Shown here: positions 9,725 to 18,148 of the stretch, in pieces
How positions within the stretch are numbered: position 1 is the first letter of the stretch
Layout of the letters: every line of letters starts with the position of its first letter
Source: an uncultured Bacteroidales bacterium
Lineage (GTDB): Bacteria > Bacteroidota > Bacteroidia > Bacteroidales > Bacteroidaceae
Reading direction: 5' to 3'
Length of the DNA: 63,617 bases
Assembly (NCBI GenBank): GCA_902802265.1
Contig: CADCLN010000012.1
Location: 1-63,617, forward strand
Notes under the pieces: generated by a model
Told to the model about the DNA's origin: nothing
What the model saw: only the letters and a program-made list of their open reading frames with translations
Database searches by the model: none
Made by a program: the position numbers and the translations under genes

Positions 9725-11095
9725 CTATGCCAGGTTGTAGATGGTCATCTGCGGCTCGGTGTTGATGACGTCCGAACGGCAGTAGCCCAGCTGATTGAGC
9801 AGCTCGTCGGTGGGGCTGGTCAGGTCGGAGACGCTGATGAACTTGCTTTTGTCAGTCCACGACTTCGGCACGTTGACAATCATGTAGCGGTAGTATCTGT
9901 TCATCTTCGCGTCGCGGTCGATGTAGGTCAGCGAGGTCTTGTCGCCGATGGCACTCAGCTTGGTGCGGCGGTTCCACGACGCCCCGCTCATGGCCTCGCC
10001 CTTCTCGTCGGTCTCGATGCGATAGACGTAGGGCTCCGCGTCGGTGTAATACTTTCCGGCGGTGACGTCCGAATAGGTGTTCCACATCAGCTCAATCTTG
10101 TTCTCAAACTGCCGGAACTCCATCTTGATGTCGGCAGGCACCGGCACGGTGAGAAACAGGTCCTTCTCGTTGTAAGTCTTGCTGTGCTTCCAGTAGTAGT
10201 TGCCGTCGCTGCCGTCCAGGCGTTCGGTGGCCTCGACCTTCATGTCCACCGTCTTGAAGTTGCCCACCGAGGCGGGTATCTCGATGTTGTATTCCGCACC
10301 GTAGGTGGCGCCGTCCTTCCCGACGGTGCAGCTGAGCGTGTCCGTCTTGGTCTGCGTGCTACCGTTATAGAGATGGTAGTCCATGGTGACGATGTATTCG
10401 CCGAAGTGCTTGCGGATGTCCTCCAGGTCCTTGCTTACGTCGTCGGGCATGGCAGGGGTGGTGAAGGTGAACTGCCGGGGTCCTGAGCGCTCACACTTGT
10501 ATTTTGACAGGTCGAAGCCCTTCAGGCCCATCGTGCTGCTCAGTTCGGCTGAACCGATGTACATGTCGTAGCTGTTGCCGTTGCTGTGGGTGTACTCGTA
10601 GTAGAAGTACCACTTCTTGCCCGCCAGCTCAGGGCCGTAGTAGTAGTCGATCTTGGCGTAGGTGCGGTCGGCGCTCTTGCCCTTATAGACGCTGGTCTCC
10701 AGCTCGCCGGTGCCTATCTCCCTTGACCCGTAGCGGGCGTTGGTGAGCCACGCATTGGCGGTGCTCCGCTTGTTGGTGGCCCAGACGTTGTAGTACTCCT
10801 CGTCGTCGTCGTCCATCTCCTTGGTATAGACGCGCACCAGCTCGTAGCTCGTGCCGGAGCGGTACTTGTCAGAGTAAGCCTTGATGTTGCCGTCCTTCGC
10901 CCATGTGTTGTTGGCGTAGAGGTCGGTGAGCAGCACCTCGAACGTCACGTAGCCGGTCCTGTTGGTCAGGGTGTAGTACTTGTCGTGGGTCATGTCGTCG
11001 GCCAGCGCCCGCTGCGGCACCGTCCATGCGAGGAGCGCGAGCCAGAGCAGCATCTGCCATGGCCGCGCGTGTCTTGTTGTTGTTGTTGTTTTCAT
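9725..11095 (-). CDS. secreted N-terminal part of the giant surface protein, ends at an in-frame amber codon
   Basis: The start is taken as the ATG at 11095, because the product then opens with a good signal peptide (MKTTTTTRHARPWQMLLWLA..., cut after ...RALA). The longer frame to 11170 overlaps the 48-residue ORF. The 456-residue product is rich in beta-strand Fn3-like sequence and ends ...MTIYNLA followed by TAG (9727-9725). Without a frame change, the next codons read DESQKEKVRLTWEYS and continue into the 3,085-residue frame at 446-9703. The two frames are therefore one gene broken by one codon. The fragment alone would be exported to the periplasm but lacks a T9SS sorting tail. Confidence 0.8.
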   Translation of the reverse strand: MKTTTTTRHARPWQMLLWLALLAWTVPQRALADDMTHDKYYTLTNRTGYVTFEVLLTDLYANNTWAKDGNIKAYSDKYRSGTSYELVRVYTKEMDDDDEEYYNVWATNKRSTANAWLTNARYGSREIGTGELETSVYKGKSADRTYAKIDYYYGPELAGKKWYFYYEYTHSNGNSYDMYIGSAELSSTMGLKGFDLSKYKCERSGPRQFTFTTPAMPDDVSKDLEDIRKHFGEYIVTMDYHLYNGSTQTKTDTLSCTVGKDGATYGAEYNIEIPASVGNFKTVDMKVEATERLDGSDGNYYWKHSKTYNEKDLFLTVPVPADIKMEFRQFENKIELMWNTYSDVTAGKYYTDAEPYVYRIETDEKGEAMSGASWNRRTKLSAIGDKTSLTYIDRDAKMNRYYRYMIVNVPKSWTDKSKFISVSDLTSPTDELLNQLGYCRSDVINTEPQMTIYNLA

Positions 11096-11150
11096 ACCTA
11101 TATTGTTTTTATGTGTTGTCTTACTGTTGAATGAAAATGTGCTCTTTTCG

Positions 11151-11297
11151 TCAGTCGGCATCTTCGGCATCGACTTCAGAGCTACTGTACCGGATCTTGC
11201 CCTGGTTATCGTAGTATTCGTTATTTGACTGCATCAGCAGGCGCGTGGCAGAGACGCTGATGGTGGTACTGGTGGGCGTGAGGTATTTCTTCTTCAT
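11151..11297 (-). CDS. 48-residue peptide, translationally coupled to the BspA-like gene
   Basis: The start ATG (11297-11295) overlaps the stop of the upstream gene as ATGA. The product is 48 residues, beginning MKKKYLTPTSTTISVSATRL and ending in an acidic tail (SSEVDAEDAD). It has no clear signal peptide or transmembrane helix. The MKKxYxxP opening resembles very short ORFs often seen beside surface-protein genes in Bacteroidales. The tight overlap with a real gene and the position 5' of the giant gene argue that it is translated. Its function is unknown. Confidence 0.6.
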   Translation of the reverse strand: MKKKYLTPTSTTISVSATRLLMQSNNEYYDNQGKIRYSSSEVDAEDAD

Positions 11298-12424
11298 CGT
11301 ATCACGTATTTTTTACCATTATAAATATATAATCCCTTGGCGCTTGGTCTGCTGTTCAGCAGTCGTCCGCTCAGGTCGTACCATTCACCTTCATCCCGGG
11401 TGGCGCTGGTGGTGAGACTTATCGCTGTAGCTTCTTCGTAAAAGCTGATATTCAGTATCTTGCGGGCAGCCAGCACAGTGGAGGGCACCTGCAGATAGGC
11501 CTTGTTGGCACCGATGGTGCCGCCCGAGGTGGGATGGAAGGCACCGTCCTTCAGCACGAGGTTTGTCTTGTCGCCGTCGGTGTTTTCGATACGCGTAGGC
11601 TCGGTGACACCCTTGAGCATGTTTGTGGTGTAAAGGGTTTGCTCTGTCGATGTCACGCTGCTGTCGCTGACGCGCAGCAGGTCGGCATAGGCACTGGTGT
11701 TCCTCAGGTTATGGATGAGCACTCCTTCGCCCTTCTTGACATAGCTCACGCGCTGGATATGGATGTAGCCTTCCTCCTTGTTGCACTCGTCGGCTATATA
11801 GAACAGCATGTTCGAGCCGTCGTCGGTGTCTTGGAAGGTGGCATTGCCGCAAAAGGAGATAATCTCCTTCGTGATTTCGAAGCGGCCATAGACCTTGGCA
11901 TCGCCAAACTTCTGAGTTGACACAAGGGCTGCGGGCAGGGTAACAGTGACCTCGGAGGTCAGGACGGCATTGCTCTCAATGTCTGACCATTCACCGCTAT
12001 AGCCTGCGATATAGACCGTGCTGAGTTTACCTTTCGTGGTCAGGCTCTCAAACAGTGCCGTGATGTTTGCTACCGTCATGCTGTTGCCCAGTATCTGGAT
12101 GTCGCTAATCGGGTTCGTCTTATCATCGCCAAATAGCTTTCCCTCGAATGTCGGGTTGCCGCCGGCCTCGATAATCAGTGTCGATACATAAGCAGCGCTG
12201 CTGAAGGCTCCGCTCCTGACAGTGGTGACCGTAGCGGGAATAGTCAGCGAGCTGGCGGCCATATCTATATCCGTCAGGTCTATGATGACGGTATTGCCGC
12301 CTCCTTCATACTCGAAGCAGTCACTTTGAGCGTATGCGCCGTTAGCTCCGACAAGTAGCAGGAACAGCAGCATCAGCACTTGCAGCCCGAAGGCTCCGTG
12401 CCTGTTCTTAGTCTTTTTTCTCAT
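11294..12424 (-). CDS. BspA-like secreted surface protein with T9SS-type tail
   Basis: The 376-residue product starts with a signal peptide (MRKKTKNRHGAFGLQVLMLLFLLLVGANGAYAQ). Residues about 45-190 resemble degenerate BspA-type leucine-rich repeats (TIPATVTTVRSGAF..., ...LIIEAGGNPTFEGKLF). The last 30 residues (EWYDLSGRLLNSRPSAKGLYIYNGKKYVIR) match the general form of Bacteroidales C-terminal sorting tails, DLSGR...KGLYIxNGKK. It is probably exported across the outer membrane by the T9SS and may act in adhesion. It is the first gene of the operon with the 48-residue peptide and the giant protein. A promoter-like box lies about 100 bp upstream. Confidence 0.8.
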   Translation of the reverse strand: MRKKTKNRHGAFGLQVLMLLFLLLVGANGAYAQSDCFEYEGGGNTVIIDLTDIDMAASSLTIPATVTTVRSGAFSSAAYVSTLIIEAGGNPTFEGKLFGDDKTNPISDIQILGNSMTVANITALFESLTTKGKLSTVYIAGYSGEWSDIESNAVLTSEVTVTLPAALVSTQKFGDAKVYGRFEITKEIISFCGNATFQDTDDGSNMLFYIADECNKEEGYIHIQRVSYVKKGEGVLIHNLRNTSAYADLLRVSDSSVTSTEQTLYTTNMLKGVTEPTRIENTDGDKTNLVLKDGAFHPTSGGTIGANKAYLQVPSTVLAARKILNISFYEEATAISLTTSATRDEGEWYDLSGRLLNSRPSAKGLYIYNGKKYVIR

Positions 12425-12522
12425 ATTTATTGTCGTTTAGTTTATTATTGTTATTATTATCATTATCAGCAGTGGTGATCACAAATATGTATGGGCAAAA
12501 AACTATCTTCCTATCTTCGGTG

Positions 12523-12530
12523 CAAAGGTA
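12523..12530 (-). promoter_or_regulatory. -7 box of the BspA-like gene
   Basis: On the minus strand this reads TACCTTTG, a match to the Bacteroidetes -7 consensus TAnnTTTG, about 100 bp upstream of the start at 12424. No clear TTTG -33 element stands at the usual distance. Confidence 0.55.
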
Positions 12531-12716
12531 CAAAAATTATTTTGTTTATGCTCCGATACGGAAGAAAATCTTCTTAAAAGGACGCATTTTGAGGTCTTTT
12601 GAGGTACTTATGCCTCATCAGTCTGTCATAATGCCCCCTTATCTACACGCTCTTTGTATTCATTTATCAATTATCCCCACCCCTCAAGGAAAGTTTGCCA
12701 GCGTATTACCAAAATT

Positions 12717-12801
12717 TTACCACTTCAATGGTAAAACTTTACCACTGCATTGGTAAAAAATTACCACTTCGATGGTAAAAGTTTACCACTTCGATGGTAA
12801 T
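12717..12801. repeat. array of four 22-bp palindromes (TTACCA-N6-TGGTAA)
   Basis: Four units start at 12717, 12739, 12761 and 12783, exactly 22 bp apart. Each is an inverted repeat TTACCA, six bases, TGGTAA (core CTTCAA, CTGCAT, CTTCGA, CTTCGA). A weaker palindrome CACTGCAGTG follows at 12809-12818. The period equals about two helical turns. The array lies between the 3' end of the M6 gene and the promoter of the BspA-like gene, so it could be a protein-binding array or a REP-like element. Confidence 0.85.
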
Positions 12802-12923
12802 GATGTTTCACTGCAGTGGGACGGGGTTCCCGATGAAATGGAGAAAATGTCACGAAAAAGCGGGAACTTTTTCATGAAGAAGAGAGGGGTGGTTAATAAA
12901 AAAGAGGGAATGAGGACGGGAAA

Positions 12924-14423
12924 TTACCATTCTCCCGTCAGATAATATCCGATGAGGGCGGTGATGTCTTCGACGGTGAGTTTGCCGTCGCCTGTGAGGT
13001 CGTAGGGACTGGGTTCGTGGACTCCGCCGTTGATGTCCACGATGATGGTGCCTACGGCTGTCTCCTGGATGTTGTTGATGGTCTGACCGAGAGTGCCACC
13101 TGTGAAGACGGCGTAGGAAGAGATTTCGGTGATGTTATCCTTGCCTGGATAGAGGTCGCCACGCAGGGAGTTTGCCCAGGAAGAGCCAAAGCCGTAGATG
13201 GAAGAAACCAGCTTGCCGTCGGCAGGAGTAAGGGTGATGCGCTGGTGATTCCTTTGGGTGTTCACCATGTTAGAATTCCAGGCAGATTTGTCGAAATCCA
13301 CATGGGTAATCATCAGTCCGTGGGGAACGCCATATTGTTTGATGTGGTCTTGGTTCTTGCAGCACATGTAGGCGTCGTAGCCGATGTTTTGGCGGTTTTC
13401 CAGAATAAAGTATTCGTTGGGATTGGCTTTGTTGACGACCTTGTAGGCTACACCTCCCGTCTCCAGAGGGTCGAGGGTGAGGGTGTAGGCTGAATCGGGA
13501 TCGAGTGTGACGAGAGGACGCCAGCCCATGAAGTCGAGTTCGTAGGCAGAGAGTCCGATGGGATAATGGCCCTCTATCTGATAGTTGCCAGCATCCATGA
13601 GGTCCCAGAAGTCGAGTCCAAAGGCTATGTAGTTGGTGTCATAGAAGTCGGGCAGCCCCAGTCCGTGAGAAAATTCGTGGAGGCAGACTCCAATGCCGTC
13701 TTGGATACCGTCGAAGAGTTCGTTGGTACAGCCGAATGAACCGAAACGAACCGTGTTTTTGACAGAATCGGCAGTGTAGTAATTAACCGTCAGAGAAGAG
13801 GTGCTCTCCTTGGGCCAAATGGTGTAAGGGTCGTCACAACCATTCTGTCCTTCGCCGGCATAGATGAACATGACGAAATCGACGATGCGATTGTTGTTGG
13901 TGTCGAAATCGTTCCAATTGATGTTGTATTGCTGCACAGCTTTGAAACAGGCTTCTGAATAGAAGTCACTGATGTTGATGTCGTGTGTGCCGCCAGAAGA
14001 GTCTTTTCCGTAATGCTTGTAGCTTTTATCAAGGGTAACAGGGCCAATGATGGTAAATTCGGGAGAGAATTGTCCTTCGGACTGACTGCGGAAATATTCT
14101 TTGACAGAACTGTAGGAGGGGGCATTGGCTGCACCAGGGTGTACACCTTCGCCGCCATTGAAGAAGTCGTCGTACAGTTGGTTTACAAGCGAGTCTGTTG
14201 GTGCCACGGTGAATTTCGAGTCGTCAAACTGCACCAGGATGATGGGATGCCGAGGGGAGCCCATGCACTGCACAGGAGCGGTGGCACGGGAACCGATTTT
14301 GCGTTTTGTGGAGGGAGTCAGTTCGCTGTAGTCTGTCACATTCTCAATCCGTCCACGCTGGCGCTGGGCGGAAGAATGGAGGCTGAATAAGAGAAAAGCA
14401 GAAAGTAGAAAAACAATTTTCAT
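12924..14423 (-). CDS. secreted M6-family metalloprotease with dockerin-like C-terminus
   Basis: The 499-residue product has a signal peptide (MKIVFLLSAFLLFSLHSSAQ) and the zinc motif HEFSHGLGLPDFYD at about residue 249, the HExxHxxGxxD form of M6 (InhA-like) peptidases. The end (YDLTGDGKLTVEDITALIGYYL) is a calcium-binding dockerin/EF-hand-like repeat. No T9SS sorting tail is visible. The gene starts 2 bp after gldN, so it is very likely the last gene of the T9SS operon. It could mature secreted proteins or act as a secreted protease. The peptidase call is firm; the role is inferred. Confidence 0.88.
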   Translation of the reverse strand: MKIVFLLSAFLLFSLHSSAQRQRGRIENVTDYSELTPSTKRKIGSRATAPVQCMGSPRHPIILVQFDDSKFTVAPTDSLVNQLYDDFFNGGEGVHPGAANAPSYSSVKEYFRSQSEGQFSPEFTIIGPVTLDKSYKHYGKDSSGGTHDINISDFYSEACFKAVQQYNINWNDFDTNNNRIVDFVMFIYAGEGQNGCDDPYTIWPKESTSSLTVNYYTADSVKNTVRFGSFGCTNELFDGIQDGIGVCLHEFSHGLGLPDFYDTNYIAFGLDFWDLMDAGNYQIEGHYPIGLSAYELDFMGWRPLVTLDPDSAYTLTLDPLETGGVAYKVVNKANPNEYFILENRQNIGYDAYMCCKNQDHIKQYGVPHGLMITHVDFDKSAWNSNMVNTQRNHQRITLTPADGKLVSSIYGFGSSWANSLRGDLYPGKDNITEISSYAVFTGGTLGQTINNIQETAVGTIIVDINGGVHEPSPYDLTGDGKLTVEDITALIGYYLTGEW

Positions 14424-14425
14424 TT

Positions 14426-15508
14426 TTAGTGTCTTTGCCTACGTACACTGACGCGAGGAGTGGAACTGCCGCTGCTTTTAGCTTTCTTTTCGGAGGACTT
14501 GGATGCTTTCTCTTTGCTGGCGGTAGTGGTGGACGAAGATTTCTTGCGGAAGAGCCCTTTCTTCTTGGGGGCAGCCTGAGCGATGGAGTCTTGTCTTGCC
14601 AATTCTACAGAGTCAACGGGTTCTGCCCAGATGTGTTCCTCGAAGTCTTTCATCTCTTTCTCGATGCGTGCCTGTTCGCCCGACAGCAGGCTGTCGGTGG
14701 GGCAATATTCCTGAAGGGTTTTGCCCTGCATGTTGGTGGTCATGTAGATTTTGCCCTTGTATTTGTTGGTGGCAAAGAAGTCTGCCATCGACATTTGGGC
14801 AGCGTTGTTCAGGTCGCTAATCATCAGGGTGTGACCTGAAAGGTAAGTAGAAATATCATCGTACTTTACCCAGAAGAGCGGATACTTCACAGGGTCGATG
14901 CTAAATTCGTCGGCACGATGGAGCACAGGACAGAGGGCTGTGACACGGCTGTGATAAGTCGCGGTGTTCTGGTCGTAGTAGCTGGATTCTTTCACATAGT
15001 AGCTGAGCACTTCGTTGGAAGGGATGTCGATGGCATCCACCTTGATGGTGTTGCCGGCAGCTTCGTATGGAATGGTGTAGCGGTCAAGCATCTCCTTGAA
15101 GTGCATACGGTTGTCCTGCGTAAAGTTCTCCAGACCATCGGTGTTGTAGCGATAAACGGCTATCTTGCCTTGGTTGATGAGCTGGAAGAGCAAGGTGAAG
15201 AGGTTCACTTGCTTGCCGATGGGTGTGGTGGGATAGTAGAGGGCAGCATTGCCAGCCTCGGTGAGGTCAATGGTGCGATAGATGTCGCGACGCCACACTA
15301 CTTCTTCGGGCACATCAACGGCTGTGGGGAACATGAGTTCGGCACGGTTGGAACCAGCCTGTGCAGAGCTGCCAGTTGTTCGTCTGGCGGAAGATGACGT
15401 TCTGCCGCTGGCGTTTGTTCCTTGCAAACGGCTTTTCTGTGGCTGTGCGTATGCGGTTGCAGCCAACAGACAAAGGGAGATTGAAAGAATATATGATAAC
15501 TTTTTCAT
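14426..15508 (-). CDS. gldN: T9SS ring protein GldN/PorN
   Basis: The 360-residue product has a signal peptide (MKKLSYILSISLCLLAATAYAQ) and a GldN-like core: VVWRRDIYRTIDLTEAGNAALYYPTTPIGKQVNLFTLLFQLI and later YYVKESSYYDQNTATYHSRV. GldN/PorN is a periplasmic protein that forms a large ring with GldK/PorK under the outer membrane and is essential for type IX secretion. The last 50 residues are unusually rich in Lys and Ser and end VRRQRH. It follows gldM by 65 bp and precedes the M6 protease by 2 bp. Confidence 0.93.
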   Translation of the reverse strand: MKKLSYILSISLCLLAATAYAQPQKSRLQGTNASGRTSSSARRTTGSSAQAGSNRAELMFPTAVDVPEEVVWRRDIYRTIDLTEAGNAALYYPTTPIGKQVNLFTLLFQLINQGKIAVYRYNTDGLENFTQDNRMHFKEMLDRYTIPYEAAGNTIKVDAIDIPSNEVLSYYVKESSYYDQNTATYHSRVTALCPVLHRADEFSIDPVKYPLFWVKYDDISTYLSGHTLMISDLNNAAQMSMADFFATNKYKGKIYMTTNMQGKTLQEYCPTDSLLSGEQARIEKEMKDFEEHIWAEPVDSVELARQDSIAQAAPKKKGLFRKKSSSTTTASKEKASKSSEKKAKSSGSSTPRVSVRRQRH

Positions 15509-15573
15509 GTTCGGTTGTGAGGTTTTGCGTTAGTTGCGTTATTACGGATTTACGTTATTACGAGGTTTTGCGG

Positions 15574-17139
15574 TTAATTCACAGTTACTTCCAGCGCATA
15601 GGGAAGTGTTCGCTCGATGCCATCGGGACCAATCACACGGACGCGGGTAATGTTGAAGAATTTGCCGCGGTTCAATGTGCGAATGACGTCTTTCTGTCGC
15701 TGCGTGAAGTCGGACGAACTGCTGACTTCAGGGATGACGTTACCCATGTTGTCAACGAAACGAGTTTCGAAGCCGAGCACACGGAAGGGGATGTCGAGCA
15801 GTCCGTCGTCAATGGCAGCTCCAATGCCTTTGGCTGAAAGGATGGTCTGCTTGGCAAGACGACCGCCCTTGAATCGGGTAGCATTGCCGTTGGCATCGGT
15901 ATATTGAATGTAAGCCGTCGGGTCGGGCAGTTTGCGTACATGGAAGGTGAATTTTCCCATTTCCTGCTGACGGCCTTCGTTTTCTGCCGTTACGGTGAAG
16001 GTCACGTCTTCGCCCACTTTGGATGGTACGGCGATGTAGTTTCCTCCGTCTTTCTTGGTCAACGAACCGTTGGTCATGCTGAGGTTAATCTTGTTGACAG
16101 CCACACCTGGCACACTGACGCTGATGGGGTTCTGATAACCAGCATAGAGCATATTCATCAGGGTTGCGCTGACGGTAGCTGAGGGTTCCACAACGGTGTA
16201 AGGCTGTGTGAAGTCGCGACGGATGGTTTCGCCATTACCGTTCTTCATGACGATATAGCCTTTGAGGGTGAAATCGCCCGTAGAACCACAGACGGTCTCA
16301 TAGTGACCACCTGCACTCTTCAGCAGGGTGTTGCCCACATAGATTTCAGGACGTGCCGTGGTGTCAATCGCAGCCATGACGATGTCGGCAGAGAATTTTC
16401 CACCGCGTACCACAGTCTTGGCAGAAGGAATGACGAAGGCGTTGATTTGGTTCACACGCACGTCTTTTACGTCAATATTGGAGATTAACTGGTGAAGGAT
16501 TTCGCCTTCAGCGTGCTTCACGTCGGTCTGCAATTTGGTCAACAAAGTGACGGCTGCAATGACTGGCGTGTTTTCAAACATATATTCCTGCCAGTTCTTG
16601 CCCAGGTTGGCTGCTTTGGAGGGCACTTTCGTAGAGAGGTTGTCACGAATGATTTCCCGCTGTGCCGTGTCGTTGACCATCTTGATGATACCTTCGCGGA
16701 AGGTGTCAATCGCCTTCTTCAGCTTGCCACCCTGCCCTACACCTGGTGCCAGCATCACATGGGTAGCAGCCTCCAGGTTGTCGCGCTTTTTGATGTCGTT
16801 GATGTCTGCATCTTCGCCGTCGGCTTCCCGTACAATCTTCCATTTCAGATTTTCTGCCAGATTGTAGAGTGTGTCGCACATGGCACGCACCTGCAATCCT
16901 TTCTCATGCCATTGGCGTACCTTTGCAGGGTTCTGCTTAAAGGCAGCATCCAATTCCTCATAGATGGCAGCATTGGTAATGGCAGAGTTGTCTTTCGACC
17001 GATTCAGACCTTCGTCCACGAGTGCGAAGCCTTTGAGCACATCTGACGAGACGTTCATAGCGAGCATCGCCATGAGCACGACGTACATCAGATTGATCAT
17101 CTTCTGACGTGGCGTTATTTTTTTATTGCTCTTTGCCAT
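15574..17139 (-). CDS. gldM: T9SS motor protein GldM/PorM
   Basis: The 521-residue product begins MAKSNKKITPRQKMINLMYVVLMAMLAMNVSSDVLKGF, the typical GldM start with one transmembrane helix at about residues 15-32. A long periplasmic part of beta-rich domains follows. GldM/PorM works with GldL as the inner-membrane motor that powers type IX secretion and reaches through the periplasm to the GldK/GldN ring. Its ATG shares one base with the gldL stop (TAATG), which indicates translational coupling. Confidence 0.95.
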   Translation of the reverse strand: MAKSNKKITPRQKMINLMYVVLMAMLAMNVSSDVLKGFALVDEGLNRSKDNSAITNAAIYEELDAAFKQNPAKVRQWHEKGLQVRAMCDTLYNLAENLKWKIVREADGEDADINDIKKRDNLEAATHVMLAPGVGQGGKLKKAIDTFREGIIKMVNDTAQREIIRDNLSTKVPSKAANLGKNWQEYMFENTPVIAAVTLLTKLQTDVKHAEGEILHQLISNIDVKDVRVNQINAFVIPSAKTVVRGGKFSADIVMAAIDTTARPEIYVGNTLLKSAGGHYETVCGSTGDFTLKGYIVMKNGNGETIRRDFTQPYTVVEPSATVSATLMNMLYAGYQNPISVSVPGVAVNKINLSMTNGSLTKKDGGNYIAVPSKVGEDVTFTVTAENEGRQQEMGKFTFHVRKLPDPTAYIQYTDANGNATRFKGGRLAKQTILSAKGIGAAIDDGLLDIPFRVLGFETRFVDNMGNVIPEVSSSSDFTQRQKDVIRTLNRGKFFNITRVRVIGPDGIERTLPYALEVTVN

Positions 17140-18089
17140 TATGCAATCTTCATTTTGAGTGCTTCAACCATCTTTGAGTAAACCTCGTTGAGTTCCTGCA
17201 GCTGCTTAGCAAGAATCTTCGTCTGTTCGTTCACTTCGTCAATAGAGGCAGACTGTGAGCCTACGCTGCGAAGCTGCATTTCGTAGAAGCGGTTGATGCC
17301 GGTCAGCGTGCGGTTCATCGTTTCCATTTCTTCCGAATCGCGTGTGAGTCGCTTCGACTGCTCGGCTACGAGCTTGAGGGTTTCGGTGAGTTCGTTGAGC
17401 TCTTCCACATAGTTTCGGGTTGCTTCTTGCATTTCTGGTGTCATACCATAATATTGTGCTGAGTTGAATACTGGAGCTGCGGAGATGTTTTCTGCCAATT
17501 CGGCGGCATTGACAATCGTTACAGGAGTTGGCTCTGAAGCACCTGCAATGGTTACAGGTGTAGGTTCTTTCTGACCACCGCCACCTGTACCTGCCGCACC
17601 CAGATTGGCTGCAGCATTGGCAAGAGCTGCCGCTGTCTGTTCGGAGATGCCGGCACCACCGCCGCCACCGCCAACAACAACTGTGCCACCGCCACCTTCA
17701 ACAGGTGTGCCGTCGCCCACATACACAGGGCCACCACTTACACCGCCGCCGACATAGACTGGCCCACTATTGCCTGCATTGGCAGCAGCGCGTGCCAAGG
17801 CCTCTGCCGTCTCGTCGGTGAAGATTGCGTTGCGTGCATCTTCTGCTGCATTGTCCACGTCTTCACCAATAGCTGACTGGTGTTCAAAACCTGCCAGGAA
17901 GAATACGACGACTTCGGTGCCCATACCGATGAAAAGCATGAGGTCTGCACCAGTGATGTGCGTCAGTTTGAAGAGCGCACCGAGGATTACGATAGATGCA
18001 CCCCATGAATATGCAAAGTTGAGGAATGTCTGACCTTTTTGGCTATCCATCCATTTCTGGATGCCTGTAAGTTTATATTTCTTTGCCAT
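17139..18089 (-). CDS. gldL: T9SS motor protein GldL/PorL with a Gly/Ala-rich insert
   Basis: The 316-residue product opens MAKKYKLTGIQKWMDSQKGQ and has two transmembrane helices (about residues 20-45 and 48-68), as in GldL/PorL, the inner-membrane part of the T9SS proton-driven motor. The C-terminal third is a coiled-coil (EATRNYVEELNELTETLKLV...). Between them, about residues 90-210 form a low-complexity Gly/Ala/Val region with repeated blocks (ETAEALARAAANAGNSG, then EQTAAALANAAANLGAAG; PTPVTI twice). The insert suggests an extended flexible linker. Confidence 0.93.
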   Translation of the reverse strand: MAKKYKLTGIQKWMDSQKGQTFLNFAYSWGASIVILGALFKLTHITGADLMLFIGMGTEVVVFFLAGFEHQSAIGEDVDNAAEDARNAIFTDETAEALARAAANAGNSGPVYVGGGVSGGPVYVGDGTPVEGGGGTVVVGGGGGGAGISEQTAAALANAAANLGAAGTGGGGQKEPTPVTIAGASEPTPVTIVNAAELAENISAAPVFNSAQYYGMTPEMQEATRNYVEELNELTETLKLVAEQSKRLTRDSEEMETMNRTLTGINRFYEMQLRSVGSQSASIDEVNEQTKILAKQLQELNEVYSKMVEALKMKIA

Positions 18090-18148
18090 TTTTCTTGTTT
18101 TGTTATTTCGTTGTTACGTTTTTACGGTATTACGTTATGACGATTTAT

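Larger units (their letters stand above)
12425..12923. other. 499-bp intergenic region with promoter, palindrome array and RNA hairpins
   Basis: No gene is seen here. From low to high coordinate it holds the promoter-like box of the BspA-like gene (12523-12530), an AT-rich stretch, the phased palindrome array (12717-12801), a CACTGCAGTG palindrome (12809-12818), and an inverted repeat GTTCCCG (12826-12832)/CGGGAAC (12861-12867). The last may fold in the transcript of the M6 protease gene, which ends at 12924. Confidence 0.7.

Noticed and set aside
446-11095. Genome-wide reassignment of TAG to an amino acid
   Set aside because: porP, pspC and the 7TM-HD gene end in TAG at the expected protein ends, so TAG is a normal stop in this genome.
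12717-12801. CRISPR array
   Set aside because: The units are contiguous 22-bp palindromes without spacers and there are no cas genes.
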